In this document: piece after piece, positions 11,816 to 33,186 of the stretch
How positions within the stretch are numbered: position 1 is the stretch's first letter
How the letters are laid out: every line of letters starts with the position of its first letter
NCBI RefSeq assembly: GCF_001039355.2
Contig: NW_019775840.1
Span: 1-62,000, forward strand
Source: Lingula anatina
Taxonomy: Eukaryota; Brachiopoda; Lingulata; Lingulida; Lingulidae
DNA: 62,000 nt
Reading direction: 5' to 3'
Made by a program: the position numbers and the translations under genes
The notes under the pieces: model-generated
Database searches by the model: none
Seen by the model: the letters and a program-made list of their open reading frames with translations, nothing else
Told to the model about the DNA's origin: nothing

Positions 11816-13975
11816 ATGGATCTTCAAGTTCATCCAATTCTAGAGAAAAACACCACCCCAAATCCAGCACTGTGGTATGTTTTTTCATCCACTGGAGAGA
11901 GCCCCACTATGAGAGTTGGCCACACCTGTACCTTCATCCCGGGACAAGATGGCAACAGCAGAAAAGTCTTTTGTATTGGAGGAGCCAATCCCAGTGGTCC
12001 TTTCAATGAAGTTTATATCCTAGACTTGGAAACATTTCAGTGGGACACTTGTGAAAGTCCAGCACTGATTGCACGCTACGAGCATTCCGCCTTTGTGCCA
12101 CAGAGTCAGCCAGGGAAAATTTACATCTTTGGAGGAGCCACCCAGACAGGTAATTTAAATGACATTCAGGTCTTTGATGTCGGTTCGAAGACATGGAGCA
12201 CTTTAACTCCTAAAGGAACACCTCCTTCACCAAGAACACATCACGTCAATGTCTGTGTTGGCAATAGTTTCATTGTATACAGTGGAGGACAGAGCGGTGC
12301 TGACCCAGTCACTGACCGCCAAGTCCATTGCTACGATGCACCCACTAACACCTGGTCAACATTAAACATTAAAGGAGATCCTCCAAAACCTCGCCATGGT
12401 CATATTATGGCAGCAGTTGGCAACAAAGTATACCTTCATGGGGGCATGGCAAATCAGACATTCTACGATGACCTGCATGTTTTAGATTTGGACAAGAAAA
12501 CGTGGACATTGGTGAAAAATAAGAAAGTTTATCCATCCGCCAGGGCTGCTCATGGAGGGGTGGCTGTAGGCAGTGACATCTATGTATTTGGGGGCATGAA
12601 CAAGGAAGGTGCACTGGAGGATATGTATAAGCTAGATACAGGTAATGCTAGAATTACTGCTTGAAGATGAAAATCAGGTCAAGGCAAAAATGATTTAAGT
12701 TGTGAATATAGAGTATATCTCTGTATACGGTAAAAGTGGTTGCAGGTTTTATTAAGCACAGTATAATTAGTACATGTATATATGTTATTTATATTCTGAA
12801 AATTCTTTTTTTTTAAACCGAGTACTTAATTGTAAGCACTTCTAACACCGAGTACTGTATAGTGATAGTGAAAGAGTAATAAATATATATATATATATAA
12901 ATTATATATTATTATATATATAAATCTTTCCTAGCTTCCATGAAATGGACCAAAATAGAACTAGACGGACCCCCACCCACCAACCGCTTAGATTTTGGTA
13001 TGTGCGCCATACAACTGGACCCTCCCCCTGCAGAGATGCCATCTGGTGGTGGGGATGGTGTTGCCAGTGGTGGACAGCAGGTCAAAGCAGTACTGGAACA
13101 GCAATTGCAAGGACTTAATCTCACTGGGAAGACAGATGGAGCCACAAGCTCTCCAAAGCTAGGTATGGTTAAAGGTCCCCAGCACAAGATTTTCCTGCAA
13201 AAACTCATATTTAATGGAATTTCCTGGGGCAAACTTCTTTTCTCCAACTAGCCAACCTTTGATGCTCCTTTCCTAACATCATAACTATATAACAATCTGG
13301 GAAAATCAAAAAGTCCTTAAAGCTCTCTCCTGTCAAAATACAATAGGGCGCGCTGTGCTTTGCCTCGCCAATTATCTGCTCTATTTCGCGTAAAGCTCGG
13401 CGCCTCATACTTTATCTATACCTTAACTCCTCAAATACTTACAGGTTTGCGTCACGGCTTGTCAGCAGCAAGGCGATAAATGAGATTTTTCTTGGAGACA
13501 CTCAAATTGGCATTTATCTGTGTAAAAAATTGTCAGAAAATATCACTTGCCCTTGGTTATGTTCAAGTAGAAGTGCTTCATGTAGCTTAAGCTAGAATCC
13601 AACATGTTGGATTCTAGATAGCTTTAAGAAAAAAAATTTTTTTAATCATACACTTTGCCTCTTCAAAACATGTTAACTTTTAATTGATCATTTTTCTCTC
13701 TCCCTCTGTTTTGGTTTCTTTTATGATTAACATTTATTAAATTATTACTATTATTCAGTAATGTTTGACTACTTTCAGCAGCAGGTCAGCAAGACCAGGA
13801 CACCGAGAGCAGCAGCACAACTGTAGACGGCAGCTCAGTGGTTGCCAGTGGGGAACCAGGACAAGACCAAGTGGCAGCTGTGGCAGGGAAAACATTGGAC
13901 ATGTTGTTTTTATTTGGAGGAATGGACACAGAGGGTGAAATATTTGATGACAGTTTGGTGTATCTGGTTTCATGA
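11816..13975 (+). CDS. RABEPK: Rab9 effector protein with kelch motifs
   Basis: Three exons join in phase: 11816-12641, 12935-13162 and 13779-13975, all with GT-AG borders, giving 416 aa (human RABEPK is 372 aa). The product is a kelch beta-propeller. Visible blades carry the double-Gly plus Tyr/Trp pattern, for example VFCIGGANPSG, IYIFGGATQTG, VYLHGGMANQ and IYVFGGMNKEG. The C-terminal blade FLFGGMDTEGEIFDD closely matches the vertebrate C terminus. Known family role: a cytosolic/peripheral-membrane effector that binds GTP-Rab9 in endosome-to-trans-Golgi transport. The stretch encoded from about 13030 to 13890 is a low-complexity Gly/Ser/Gln-rich insert between the last two blades, longer than in human. 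The start is the first ATG of the exon and gives the expected short N terminus before the first blade. COP1 converges on it downstream. Confidence 0.93.
12885..12925. repeat. AT-rich dinucleotide tract
   Basis: A TA-rich tract in RABEPK intron 1 that runs up to the polypyrimidine stretch of the exon 2 acceptor (CTTTCCTAG). Confidence 0.7.
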
Positions 13976-14852
13976 CAAGATAGTATGTGATCCTAAGTGA
14001 GATTTTTATTTGTCTGCGATGAGTGATGGTCTTCGCTGTTTAGTATGGCAGAATACAGCTGCAGAGCAGGAGACATTTCAGTTAGAGAAAGCAACTGATT
14101 GTAGAAATATTTGACTCATTGTTCTTTACCAAGACTCTGGGTCCTCTTCTCCAAGAAAACCTTTGGAATACTATGTATCCAGAAAGGACTGGGTTATCCA
14201 TGAACTCAGTCTCTCTCTCTCATAGTATTGTATAAAGAGCAGCATACTCTGCTAATGTTAGAATGGGGTTGTGTGGTATCAAGCTCAAATGTTGTAATTA
14301 ATTTTTTTAATTACAAGTCAGTTACATTATTTAGACATTCATGTGCATAAATGCCAATCATACTCGTGCTCATTTTACATTTTGATTTTTCATTTATCAT
14401 TGCTGGTTACACAGATTACTTTCTTCATCCACACCATATAAGAGTGATACAGCTCTTTTAAACAGCAACGCAAAATAAGAATTTTGAAAGGGCTTCATTT
14501 TGTTCAAGTAGTTTTATAGCAAATCTTTGTAGAGTGACATTAATTTGCGGTGTTTATATTTTGTTTTATTAGAACTTTTGGAAGGGCGAGAATAATTTTG
14601 CTAAAATATCTGTCCAAGGAAATAAGATTGCACTGGGTAGTTTATGCTCATTATTTGCTGGTATGTCTATATGATACAATTCAAGTGTTAAAGACATCTG
14701 GTTTCTTAATGTGCTGAATAAGAGGGTGAAAGAAAAGTGGTTTAAATGAGTACTAGCTGCTGAATAGTATTTTAAGCAATGTGTATTGTTGCATTTAACA
14801 TCTTTGAATTGGAGAAATTAATAATATTGCTTGTGGCATAAATCGGGAGACA

Positions 14853-14858
14853 AATAAA
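14853..14858 (+). terminator. candidate polyadenylation signal for RABEPK
   Basis: AATAAA occurs 878 bases after the RABEPK stop, the first strong match in that 3' region. The sequence between has no coding potential and would be 3' untranslated. Cleavage would fall near 14870-14880. Confidence 0.5.
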
Positions 14859-15253
14859 ACATGAATGAAATTCTTGTCAAATTTTGCTTTAGTCTATCTG
14901 ATAAAAAAGCATTTCACATAAAGTTTAAAACTTAAGACCCCCATAAGTTTGTAATGATTCACTGATTTTATTATGCATTACTTCTTTACTACAACACTGA
15001 ACAAACTGAATCATGCTATGGCTATCATTTGAATGACCACAACTTGCCGTTTAAGGTGTGAAAAGACCACTTAAAAACCTGAAATTGTTTCAATTACAGC
15101 TTTGTATCAGTCTCTCTGTTCAAGATTGCCATTCTCAGGGTTCTTAGCCCCTGACCATTGTGAACTGAAAACACAGTGAAAACCGTATCCAGCTGCTTAT
15201 TATCAGCTCTCCACTCTCTTCACATATAACATTCATCATTAAAGTAACATGTA

Positions 15254-15259
15254 TATATT
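15254..15259 (-). terminator. candidate polyadenylation signal for COP1
   Basis: TTTATT on the + strand reads AATAAA on the - strand, about 1.9 kb past the COP1 stop. It would place the COP1 transcript end near 15.24 kb, tail-to-tail with RABEPK. Another candidate is near 14966. Neither is confirmed. Confidence 0.35.
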
Positions 15260-16690
15260 TATTGAACACAGTGGTACTACTCCCATAAAGTAAATTATAT
15301 TTTAACCTGAGATCATTTTACATTTTCTCTTCTGAAACATTTTCTTCTTCACAACCACCAATCTATCCATTAATACCATTTTACAATAAAATGGTGAAGC
15401 AAACTAACATTGTAATGCAGTTTCTTCAGCAAACAACATGCACCAGTATAATAGTGTGATACGTACTTGTGAGGTGCACTTACATATTACTTGCAAATTA
15501 TACCAGTATGATATAACCATAATATGTTAAACCAGCTCTCCAGCATCGATATGTTTTCCATAAACAACTGACATACCTAAATTGATAGCATCATGTATAA
15601 CATGAGTCTCAACTCCCCTCCTACCTTCATATTAGAAAACCAGTTCCACTACTCAATGAAATTTAATCTATATTGCAAACATACATTCTAATATGCCAAC
15701 ATTTAAGCCCCAAATTACAAGACTATGTATTTAGTCTTAGTCAGTAAACATTGTAACCTACTGCCTTGACATACCAATTTACTGAAACTAGTTAATCGAA
15801 CACACCAAATTGTAGACCACAATTCACAAGTCAATGTGAATGTTTATAGCTATACACCTAAACTGCATCAGTTGCAAATAGAATCTTTTCATTCAGACAA
15901 AAAAACTACCAGAGAATATATCTTCACTTTATGAAAAAAATGCCGAATAACAGTAGCACCTCAGGCCCACATTAGGGCTCCCTTTTAATACCAAAACCCT
16001 CTAAACAGGTAAATACTACAGACAACAGACAAACTTTTAAATTCTGTGACCCAAAATTAAAGCATCTTCCATTTTGTTGGCAACCTGCGAGTCTTTCCTT
16101 GAGACCATGGCCTAAATAGTGTTCATATATTCATTTATCACCTCTGTCAAAAAAAATCCCTTTTCATCAAATGCCACAACTAACTGAAGTATACTTCTAT
16201 TTCTTCGTCAACTTTGTGAGGAAAGTCTGGTGAAATACAATAAAAACATTTGTACTGAGATGTCTGAAACCAGTTCCCTTGGATAGGAAGTTGTAACTCC
16301 CAAGGTTCTGCTAACAACTGTCATAGCCAGCAAATTTGATACTAGGCAAATCTTTGGCCCTAGCATATATCCCTAGAGACAAGAATTAACTGGTTGGCAT
16401 CATGTTTGCACTGGAAATACCTGTCTAACTTTAAGTGGTATTATACCTGACTGCTGGTAGCACCTTCATTAAGTCTGTTACATGCTCAGATCTCGTATGC
16501 TCTGCAGGCACATGGTCCCTCTTTTAATACACTAAGTTAATAGAGTACTGGAGAATTGAAGAGATTAAAGAAATCTTAATGGTACACAACTATTTGTCCA
16601 CCATAGAAATATGGCTTCAACTTATGTCCACAAATGAAAGTCAATTTGAGACTGTTCCCGAATTGTGCATGTTCAAAACTTAGAATCTTA

Positions 16691-16905
16691 GGCTCTGTTC
16701 TCACAACTTTTAGATCGATCTATCACCGCGGGGAGTCTCACTAGATTACTGTCAGATAATCCCCCTTAAGTGTCCGTCCCCGCCTACTACAAGCTTTAAG
16801 GGGTAATTAACTTTCGTGTCCGCCCGGCTGACAGCTATTTAGCGTGAACCCCCAGGGAGTTAGGTCGATCCAATGTAGGTCGATCTAATCTATGAGAATG
16901 GGGTG
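16691..16905. mobile_element. short MITE with imperfect inverted ends
   Basis: The left end (CTCTGTTCTCAC, then TTAGATCGATCTA) is imperfectly inverted relative to the right end (CCCCATTCTCAT, then TTAGATCGACCTA, read on the - strand). Subterminal AGATCGA motifs repeat near both ends. About 215 bp, non-coding, more GC-rich than its surroundings, and within the likely COP1 3' untranslated region. The CCCCATTC-type terminus resembles the elements at 4202 and 33187. Confidence 0.55.
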
Positions 16906-17172
16906 TTAGAGGTGTATATCTCAAAACTGTCTAGGAATTCAATCTATCATCCAGCAACTTCATCAAGCTTAGCTGCAAACATCTTAAACTAGAAAGATGC
17001 TGACCAGGGTGCTGGCCACTGTGCTGACCTGTCTTTCCACTGTTAAAACATACTGCCTCACATTCCACATGAGATCAGTCCAAACTGTTCAACGTGCCAC
17101 CTCTCCTGAGACCACAGTATTCCATCTAGAACTCCCTAAAATGCTCGACTCACTGCTTTTTTGACCACAATT

Positions 17173-26702
<9,530 letters not shown>

Positions 26703-28091
26703 CTGAAATTAAAATTAATAAAAATTATTTATAATATAACTTATCCTTGGCAAAAAATTGTTTACATAATCTGTAGTATCCATTCTGTGAGGTTACTGTC
26801 AAAATTACCCTTTATTCAAAGAATGTCATTTGTAAAGCACTTTAAACTATTAACATGCATTTTAAATTTTTTTCATAGTTATATCTTATTCAAATGGTTA
26901 CAGGTTTCCAACAATTTTCTTTAACTCAAAGTAGGGGAAGGGTCATTTTGAACCCCAAGAGAAATACATATCAGGGTCTCATTTAAGTTTTCGTGGGTCA
27001 CTGTGTTAAATAAAGGGCATATTTTCACAAGAGTTTGTCCCAGACACCGAAAGCCGAACATTGAGACTTGGAGTAAAACTTTCTACAGCCATCTTTAGAT
27101 CAAAAACTGTATGGCAGGAGGTTGTTTATGATCTGAAATCATCTAAAGCCATATAAATATCCACGATTGATTTCAAAGCCATGACAAAACCAATTCCAAC
27201 TGATAACTTAAAGGGATTATATCAGTGAAAACAGCAGCACTCAATCAATAAATGGCTGCAAAATCTAACAGCAAACCCTTTTAATATCCTCTCACATGCT
27301 GAACACACCAATGTCATCATAGAAACCATTTAAGTTATATACGTCGGCGCCTTGCAGGTCTCTTACTGTTTACATCAATGCCACACCCACCCACTCTTTG
27401 TATAAGAAGTGCTTCCAACATCAGATAGAACCCCATAGGCTTCTGTCCCTAACATGGAGATATTCAACTGTTGCCATTTTTTATTCTATTGCCTAAATCA
27501 ATCTATAATTTGTTTTGTATGGCATTTTTCTATTAGCAAAATGAGCTTTTTCAACCTATTTTATTTTTTAAAAAAANTATTCTCATAGCAAACTTGACAT
27601 TGTGTTGTTGCTTCTTTGCTGCCAAGTTCCAAACCGACTTGGTCATTAGCCAGCCTTCTTAGTAAAATGGTAGAACAACACTTAATGTTAATGAATAAAT
27701 TCTTTTTACTGCTTGTCTAGGGAGATAAAAATCTTGTTTGTCCCTGATTTACCACTTGTGAATTATGAATGTGATAATACTCAACAGACTGCAACCAAAA
27801 GTGTCACTTAAGTTGTCAGTTTGTTTTGGAGACAACACTAGAATTTGTCTTCTCTTGACTGTCAGTTCTCCTATTAATGTCCCTATGTTTTGTAGCTTTC
27901 TCACAGGATCTATGTCATCTAATCTGTTGAATGCAGCTGTATGAGAATGCCTAAAATCAACAGCATTTTAGCAACATTTCAAGAGAGTCTCCATCAGATG
28001 TCTCTTTCACCTTAAAACAATCCAATCAATGTGTTTTTATGTACCAATTAAAACCTTTCAGTTTTGTACTGATATTTTGGTATTTTTCTCG
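26703..28091. other. AT-rich sequence without identified genes
   Basis: This lies upstream of the first visible COP1 exon, so it is probably COP1 intron. I looked for a donor preceded by codons for Phe-Val-Cys, as the RING requires, and saw none. One ambiguous base sits at 27577. The right part may be decayed flanking sequence of the Mutator-like remnant. Confidence 0.5.
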
Positions 28092-28473
28092 TTATGTACA
28101 GTTACAGATCTGAATTTTAAAAAAATCAAGTTCTTTCTCTGGTGGAGAAAACACAGCCAGCAAAACCCACACTGCATTGGCTTTTGACATGTTTTGTATC
28201 TTGGAGCAGCCTTTGCAGTTTGGTAAATTCATCAGACCTGTATGCATCTTAGCAATTTTTAAATGTGTCCATTTGTTTAAGCTTTTGTCCGTAGGCATTT
28301 TGGCGATTTTCCTAGTTTGCACTTGCTTCTGAAACTCTACCTTCACCATTTTGGTGAAGTCTAAACCTACACCATTGAAAAGTATGTGGTTGGTATAACA
28401 GTCTGATGCCATTGAAATATGATAAGACCAGTTACAAACCAAGTTTCACAAACAACATTGGGGGTTTGATACT

Positions 28474-28536
<63 letters not shown>

Positions 28537-29245
28537 GCTGGTAAAGGGGCATTTAACCTCCAGTGTTGTTGCTTCATTTATAATTCTGTCGGGTGTACTT
28601 GCTAAGTATGGATACTGTGCTGATGTACAAACATGCAACATCACATTTTTCTGACACCTGATGTCTCTTCACATACTCCAGCACTTTCTCTGTATCTACT
28701 GATATCACTGTAACGAACCTGTGCTTAGAATTGTTGCAGCTCTGCCATGAGCTATCTATTTTGATGGCACAGTCCACAACCTTCCCCAAATCGACGTCCA
28801 CGCCATGCAGAAGCTGTTTTCTCTTGTAGCACCACCTTATTCATGCTCTTCTAGGTAGACTGGCAAGCAATGTCTCTTAACTGTTTGGTATGGTCCAGCC
28901 AGGGATGGCTATGAAGAGGGAGAGGCATGGATAAAAATGCACTCAGTCTTTTAGGAGCATAACAACATTTTCCAACTGCACGCATGCCCAAAACGCTAGG
29001 CCTTTTAATTAAAAAAAATATCCTGTTCTTGTAGAAGTCATTGACCGACCTTCCTCAGACATGCTGCCACAGAACACACATGCCCATTTCAATTCACTTG
29101 ACCATCCTGCTTGGCACTTTGTTGATTTCTCTGTCAGCCATACCTTATTCCCACTATCCAGTACAAAAACACACCAGGCATCTTCATGACCAAGACTAGT
29201 GGTTGACTGGACTTTTATTTTTTCCAGCACCTTTCTGTATGACAT
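28092..29245 (-). pseudogene. decayed Mutator-like transposase / YqaJ nuclease element
   Basis: Read on the - strand, fragments in three frames occur in order. Region 29245-29009 has a Cys-containing piece (KWACVFCGSMSEEG). Region about 28985-28850 reads GVRAVGKCCYAPKRLSAFL. Region 28801-28600 has CAIKIDSSWQSCNNSKHRF followed by VISVDTEKVLEY, the pattern of Mutator-like transposase domains in animal transposons (usual form DGTWQ...VISIDTGKVLD). Region 28640-28535 has YPYLASTPDRII then LEVKCP, the PD...EVK core of YqaJ-type exonucleases. Frames are interrupted and a TA microsatellite breaks the YqaJ part, so it is dead. Family assignment rests on remembered motif patterns. Confidence 0.6.
28476..28532. 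repeat. (TA)n microsatellite
   Basis: About 28 TA units inside the YqaJ-like remnant, immediately after the conserved LEVKCPFTSRD segment on the - strand. Confidence 0.95.
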
Positions 29246-30048
29246 GGTGGCTTCTAGGCAGCAGCTGACTACATGGACAGGGCTTTTAATAATAAGGAAC
29301 AGACAGTTAAAACCAGCAAGAACATCCTTATAGCCTTCATCTCATCCAGATATGCAACACATGGGATGTGGCAAATTTTAGAACAAGTGGAATATACACA
29401 GCCAGAGACAGGAAGGTGATATGGTAAGCAGTATTATTACAGTATTATTGCAGTAATGTAACAAACAAATTTGTGAGGAACCATGTTCTAAAATGATATT
29501 TTGTTAGACTGCAATGTTTGAAACAAATGATTATCTCCCGCAACTGTCATCTTTTTCTTTATTTTGACAGTATCATTATTTATACATAACATATATAAAT
29601 ATATACATATAAATAAATTTAAAGCATTTTCAAGCTGTTGTATTGATTATGGAATCTTCATGCTGCGTTTTTTTTTTGTCAGTTGTTATGCTTTCAGTGG
29701 TATCACTTAAGAGATTTATATTTACACATGGGTTTTTTCCTTATTTGCTTAGATAATGTGGAAATAAATAGTGTCATGTTATGAAATAATACTGTTGCAT
29801 CAAAAATAAATCTGGGTGAATTTGCCAGCTTGATTATATAATAGCAGTGCTTTTTGAAAACTGTAATATTAAATTCAAACATATCTCCCTCACCTGAACA
29901 GCTAACAGCACTGTTTTAACACCCATTTAATCACAACAACAAATACTGCAATCTGATCCAGAAAATTTTCTTAAAAGTTTTACCTTTGATTTTATCACAA
30001 AAGATCTGAAATAATGTCTTTGTTTAATGGAGCATTATGATTAAGGGC
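29246..30048. other. AT-rich sequence, no gene seen
   Basis: Non-coding by inspection; probably flank of the decayed transposon on one side and intergenic on the other. No clear terminal repeats. Confidence 0.5.
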
Positions 30049-30049
30049 T

Positions 30050-30310
30050 CATATCTCCTATCACTTTGTTACAGAGCTACACTGGATACACTGTATATAT
30101 CTCCTATCACTTAGTTACAGAGCTACACTGGATACACTGTATCTCCTATCACTTAGTTACAGAGCTACATTGGATACACTGTATCTCCTATCACTTAGTT
30201 ACAGAGCTACATTGGATACACTGTATCTCCTATCACTTTGTTACAGAGCTACACTGGATACACTGTATCTCCTATCACTTTGTTACAGAGCTACATTGGA
30301 TACAATGCAG
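30050..30310. repeat. 42-bp minisatellite, about six copies
   Basis: The unit reads TTACAGAGCTACACTGGATA then CACTGTATCTCCTATCACTTAG. Copies differ at a few sites (ACACTGG/ACATTGG, CTTAG/CTTTG), and the first has a small insertion. Because 42 is a multiple of three, one + frame stays open through the array and spells a 14-residue repeat (CISYHLVTELHWIH). No start context, splice site or domain supports coding. Confidence 0.9.
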
Positions 30311-30536
30311 TACACTTATTCTTGTACAAAATATAGGTAATGAAAAATATAACGCATTTTTAAAAATATTTTTGGCAGTGTCCACTGGGAACTTAATGTG
30401 CATTTCGTGCAAATGCCATCGTTTAGCTATAAATGGTGCTATTAATGTCATTCATGTATTATTTCAGCCCAAGCCTGCATCCTAGGTTGGTACATTTCTC
30501 GGGCCCAACTCCTAGGAGTATTTTTGTTGTATGATA

Positions 30537-31144
30537 GACTCGCCCTTCAAGAAATCGACGCCTTCAAGAAATCGACGAAAACCGGAAGTGCGTGTTTTTT
30601 GCACTGTTTTTCCTGTCATGCCCATCGTAAACACTGTGTTGTCAAGTAAAATGAAGCGTCTGATCAAAGTATCAAACGCGGCATTCACGTGCTTGCTTGC
30701 GATGCGTTCAGTACACTTTGTTTACACTGACAAGTCGAGGTCAGAAATGCACAATGTTTTTCTATGTAATTACGTAGTTTCAGTTTTGATTAATGAATTT
30801 TCTTTTATCAGCATGGTCATTTTCCGAACATTTGTATAAGCCACGAAATATTTCTCATCGGAAAATCACCCAGCAGCTTTCCAAGTACAAGGGAGTGACG
30901 TCATGACGCACTTCCGGTTTTCGTCGAGATCTTGAAGGGATTAGCGTTACGGTTTGCTGCACATTTAAAGTGTTCTGTCTCAAAATGTACTTAACTGCTT
31001 GGATTGAAATTTACGGAACTTATTCTTCACATGATATCACACCTATGTGCCTAATTTGAGAGCTTTAGCTGTTATATGTTTTCTACAGTGCCCATTCAAA
31101 TTTGAAAAAGAGCTATTTTCCATCGATTTCTTGAAGGGCAAGTC
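30537..31144. mobile_element. 608-bp non-autonomous DNA transposon with 7-bp target duplication
   Basis: The ends are inverted repeats: GACTCGCCCTTCAAGAAATC on the left and GACTTGCCCTTCAAGAAATC read inward from the right, one mismatch. Both are flanked by the same heptamer TATGATA (30530-30536 and 31145-31151), a convincing target-site duplication. A second inverted pair lies inside (CGACGAAAACCGGAAGTGCG near 30577 and its complement near 30899), and the left end repeats CCTTCAAGAAATCGACG twice in tandem. No transposase frame. The superfamily is undetermined. Confidence 0.85.
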
Positions 31145-31253
31145 TATGATATATAGTATTTGTATGTTGTTTCTTTCCAGCACTTGGCCTACTTCAAAGT
31201 GGTCCATGTTCACCATGGCTTGATTGTCTTCTAAGCAGAGGAGGAAGTTACAT

Positions 31254-31740
31254 ATGGAGAATTCTTCAGATATTCAAGAGAAGTTGCAGGTAATAATTAC
31301 ATAGTTTTTCATTTTAAATTGACAAAAACCTTGTTTGACAAAATTGACAAAAACAAGGGGCCTTGTTTTTGTATTATAAATTTAAATCTTTTGTTTCAAA
31401 TTGTCATTAAATAATTGAATTGAGTTGTTTCTATAGAACACAAACAGTGTAGGTTGCTCTGTAAGGGCCCATTCCCAATGAAAATACAGTTCTACATAGA
31501 TAGAGTCAACTCCAGGGGGACTCTTGCTGAATGCAATCAGACTACCATGCCTCATAATAATGGGCAAGTCTACTTAAGTTTGCGTTTGTTTTAGGAAAAA
31601 TTACCAACTGCTGCTGCTTTATTGGAGAAGTTTCTTGTTGAGGTTTGACTATTGTAATTAAGAGCTACTTATTTTGGGAACAAATTATCAATGAATCACA
31701 TGTTTATTTCCTTTTTCAGCTGACAGAAGAAACGGATTAG
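31254..31740 (+). CDS. putative three-exon micro-gene, 34 aa
   Basis: Three exons with good splice sites join in one frame: the first has acceptor TTTCTTTCCAG and starts at 31181 (ATG at 31254), ending at 31289 before GTAATA; then 31595-31642 (acceptor GTTTTAG, donor GTTTGA); then 31720-31740 (acceptor CTTTTTCAG) ending in TAG. The product is MENSSDIQEKLQ + EKLPTAAALLEKFLVE + LTEETD, acidic, amphipathic and helical-looking. All junctions are phase 0. A stop just upstream in frame supports this ATG unless an upstream exon enters in another frame. I do not recognise it. It could be a short protein gene, the 3' end of a gene whose 5' exons I missed, or chance. Confidence 0.4.
31465..31566. mobile_element. 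very short MITE-like insertion
   Basis: The left end (GGGCCCATTCCCAATGAAAA, then a TTCTACATAGA..GTCAACTCC block) resembles the end of the element at 33187-33405 (CTCATTCCCATTG.AAATA.CGGTCTAC..ATCCAACTC). The right end is only weakly inverted (GCCCATTATTATG on the - strand). About 100 bp, in the first intron of the putative micro-gene. Confidence 0.4.
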
Positions 31741-32173
31741 AGTTATCAAATGTTTTAACTTTCATCACTGGACTGATGGACGTGAAGCTTCTGGGATTTC
31801 AGCACCAACCTAAAGTCACATTCTCTTTTTACTATGGACTCCTTTTTACATGCCCACAGAAACTGCTGGTATTGTGTGCACCTGAATTAAACTTACGGTT
31901 GCCCTTGCTAGGAGGCAAGAAACTTATAACACAAGAACAACTATTTGATTTTTGAGACTTAGCTTTTCTATCACTACACATATTAAGTACTGTGTTATAG
32001 AAATGTCACACGCTGAGTGTGTTGTTAGTGTAGTTTATCTGTTAGAATTGGATTGAGATTATTATCATGTTTTTATTCACTGAGATGAACCTCAAGTTGT
32101 TTTGTGGGTGTGTGTGGTAAATTAAGAACTTTCAAATGGCAAAGGAAACAGTGAAGGTTTTGAAAGCCAGCTT

Positions 32174-32177
<4 letters not shown>

Positions 32178-32239
<62 letters not shown>
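32178..32239. repeat. (TA)n microsatellite
   Basis: About 30 TA units, in the region that would be 3' untranslated sequence of the putative micro-gene. Confidence 0.95.
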
Positions 32240-32240
<1 letters not shown>

Positions 32241-33186
32241 GTACACTGTGCATGATGTTAGTCTGTAAACACTGACAAGTTGAAAAGGATTTTTTCTATA
32301 TTTCCTGAAATATTCCTGATTATATACTGGGGTACATAAACAGTATCTTTTAAAGAGTACATATAATACTCAGTAAAAAGAAAAAATATAGTGAAAAATA
32401 TGTATGAGATTTAGTTTTTCACTTTGTTCACCAGGATGACATGAATAGAATCATACTGTTCTGTCTTAAATGTCATGGAACACAATACTGCAGTACATTG
32501 ACAGCAGGCAATCTAAGGGTGTTTTAAGTGTGGGCCATATTGGATCTGCAGCTTAGTTCTGAAAACCAAGAAAATGGAACCAAGGTCCTCTTCCATTATT
32601 CCATGCACCATTATTCAGACAAAATGCCTGCTTGGAATTAAAAGATCCAAGTTTGTATATGATGTAAAGTCAAAATTTAAATACCAAATAAATATTCTAA
32701 CCCTCAATATTGTTTTTATTTGTTCCTTTTATGGACTACATTTTTGTTATTTATAAAAACATTTTATTCAGAAAACTCACTCATGTCTAAGGAAATGTAG
32801 ATAAAGAAATGTTTGCTTTCAGAAAAATTGATAAGATGGTAGTATTTGTTTGTTTGAAAAATTACATTTTAAAGCATGCCTCTAAGTTCTGTTTAAATGT
32901 TCCAATGTTGTTTTATTCAGAGTTGTTTATAAAGTTACATAAAACCACAAACTGAACATACGTTGTTGCCTTTAATAACAAAAAAATTCTTTAATTGAGG
33001 GACAGAGGGTGGGCTATAACATACTGTAAATTACGTGTACTTGTTGTGGTGAGAGGTGTTCAGTTTGGACCAAGGTCAGTGAAAGAAGCTTATTCCACAG
33101 TGCTGCTATTTCCACAATCAGTCCTCATATTTAACGCTGACAACGACAGCTATCTGTTGTAAGTACAGTGCAGACGAAGTTTTCTA

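Noticed and set aside
30050-30310. Regularly repeated 42-bp units resembling a CRISPR array.
   Set aside because: Units are contiguous with no unique spacers, and this is an animal genome; it is a minisatellite.
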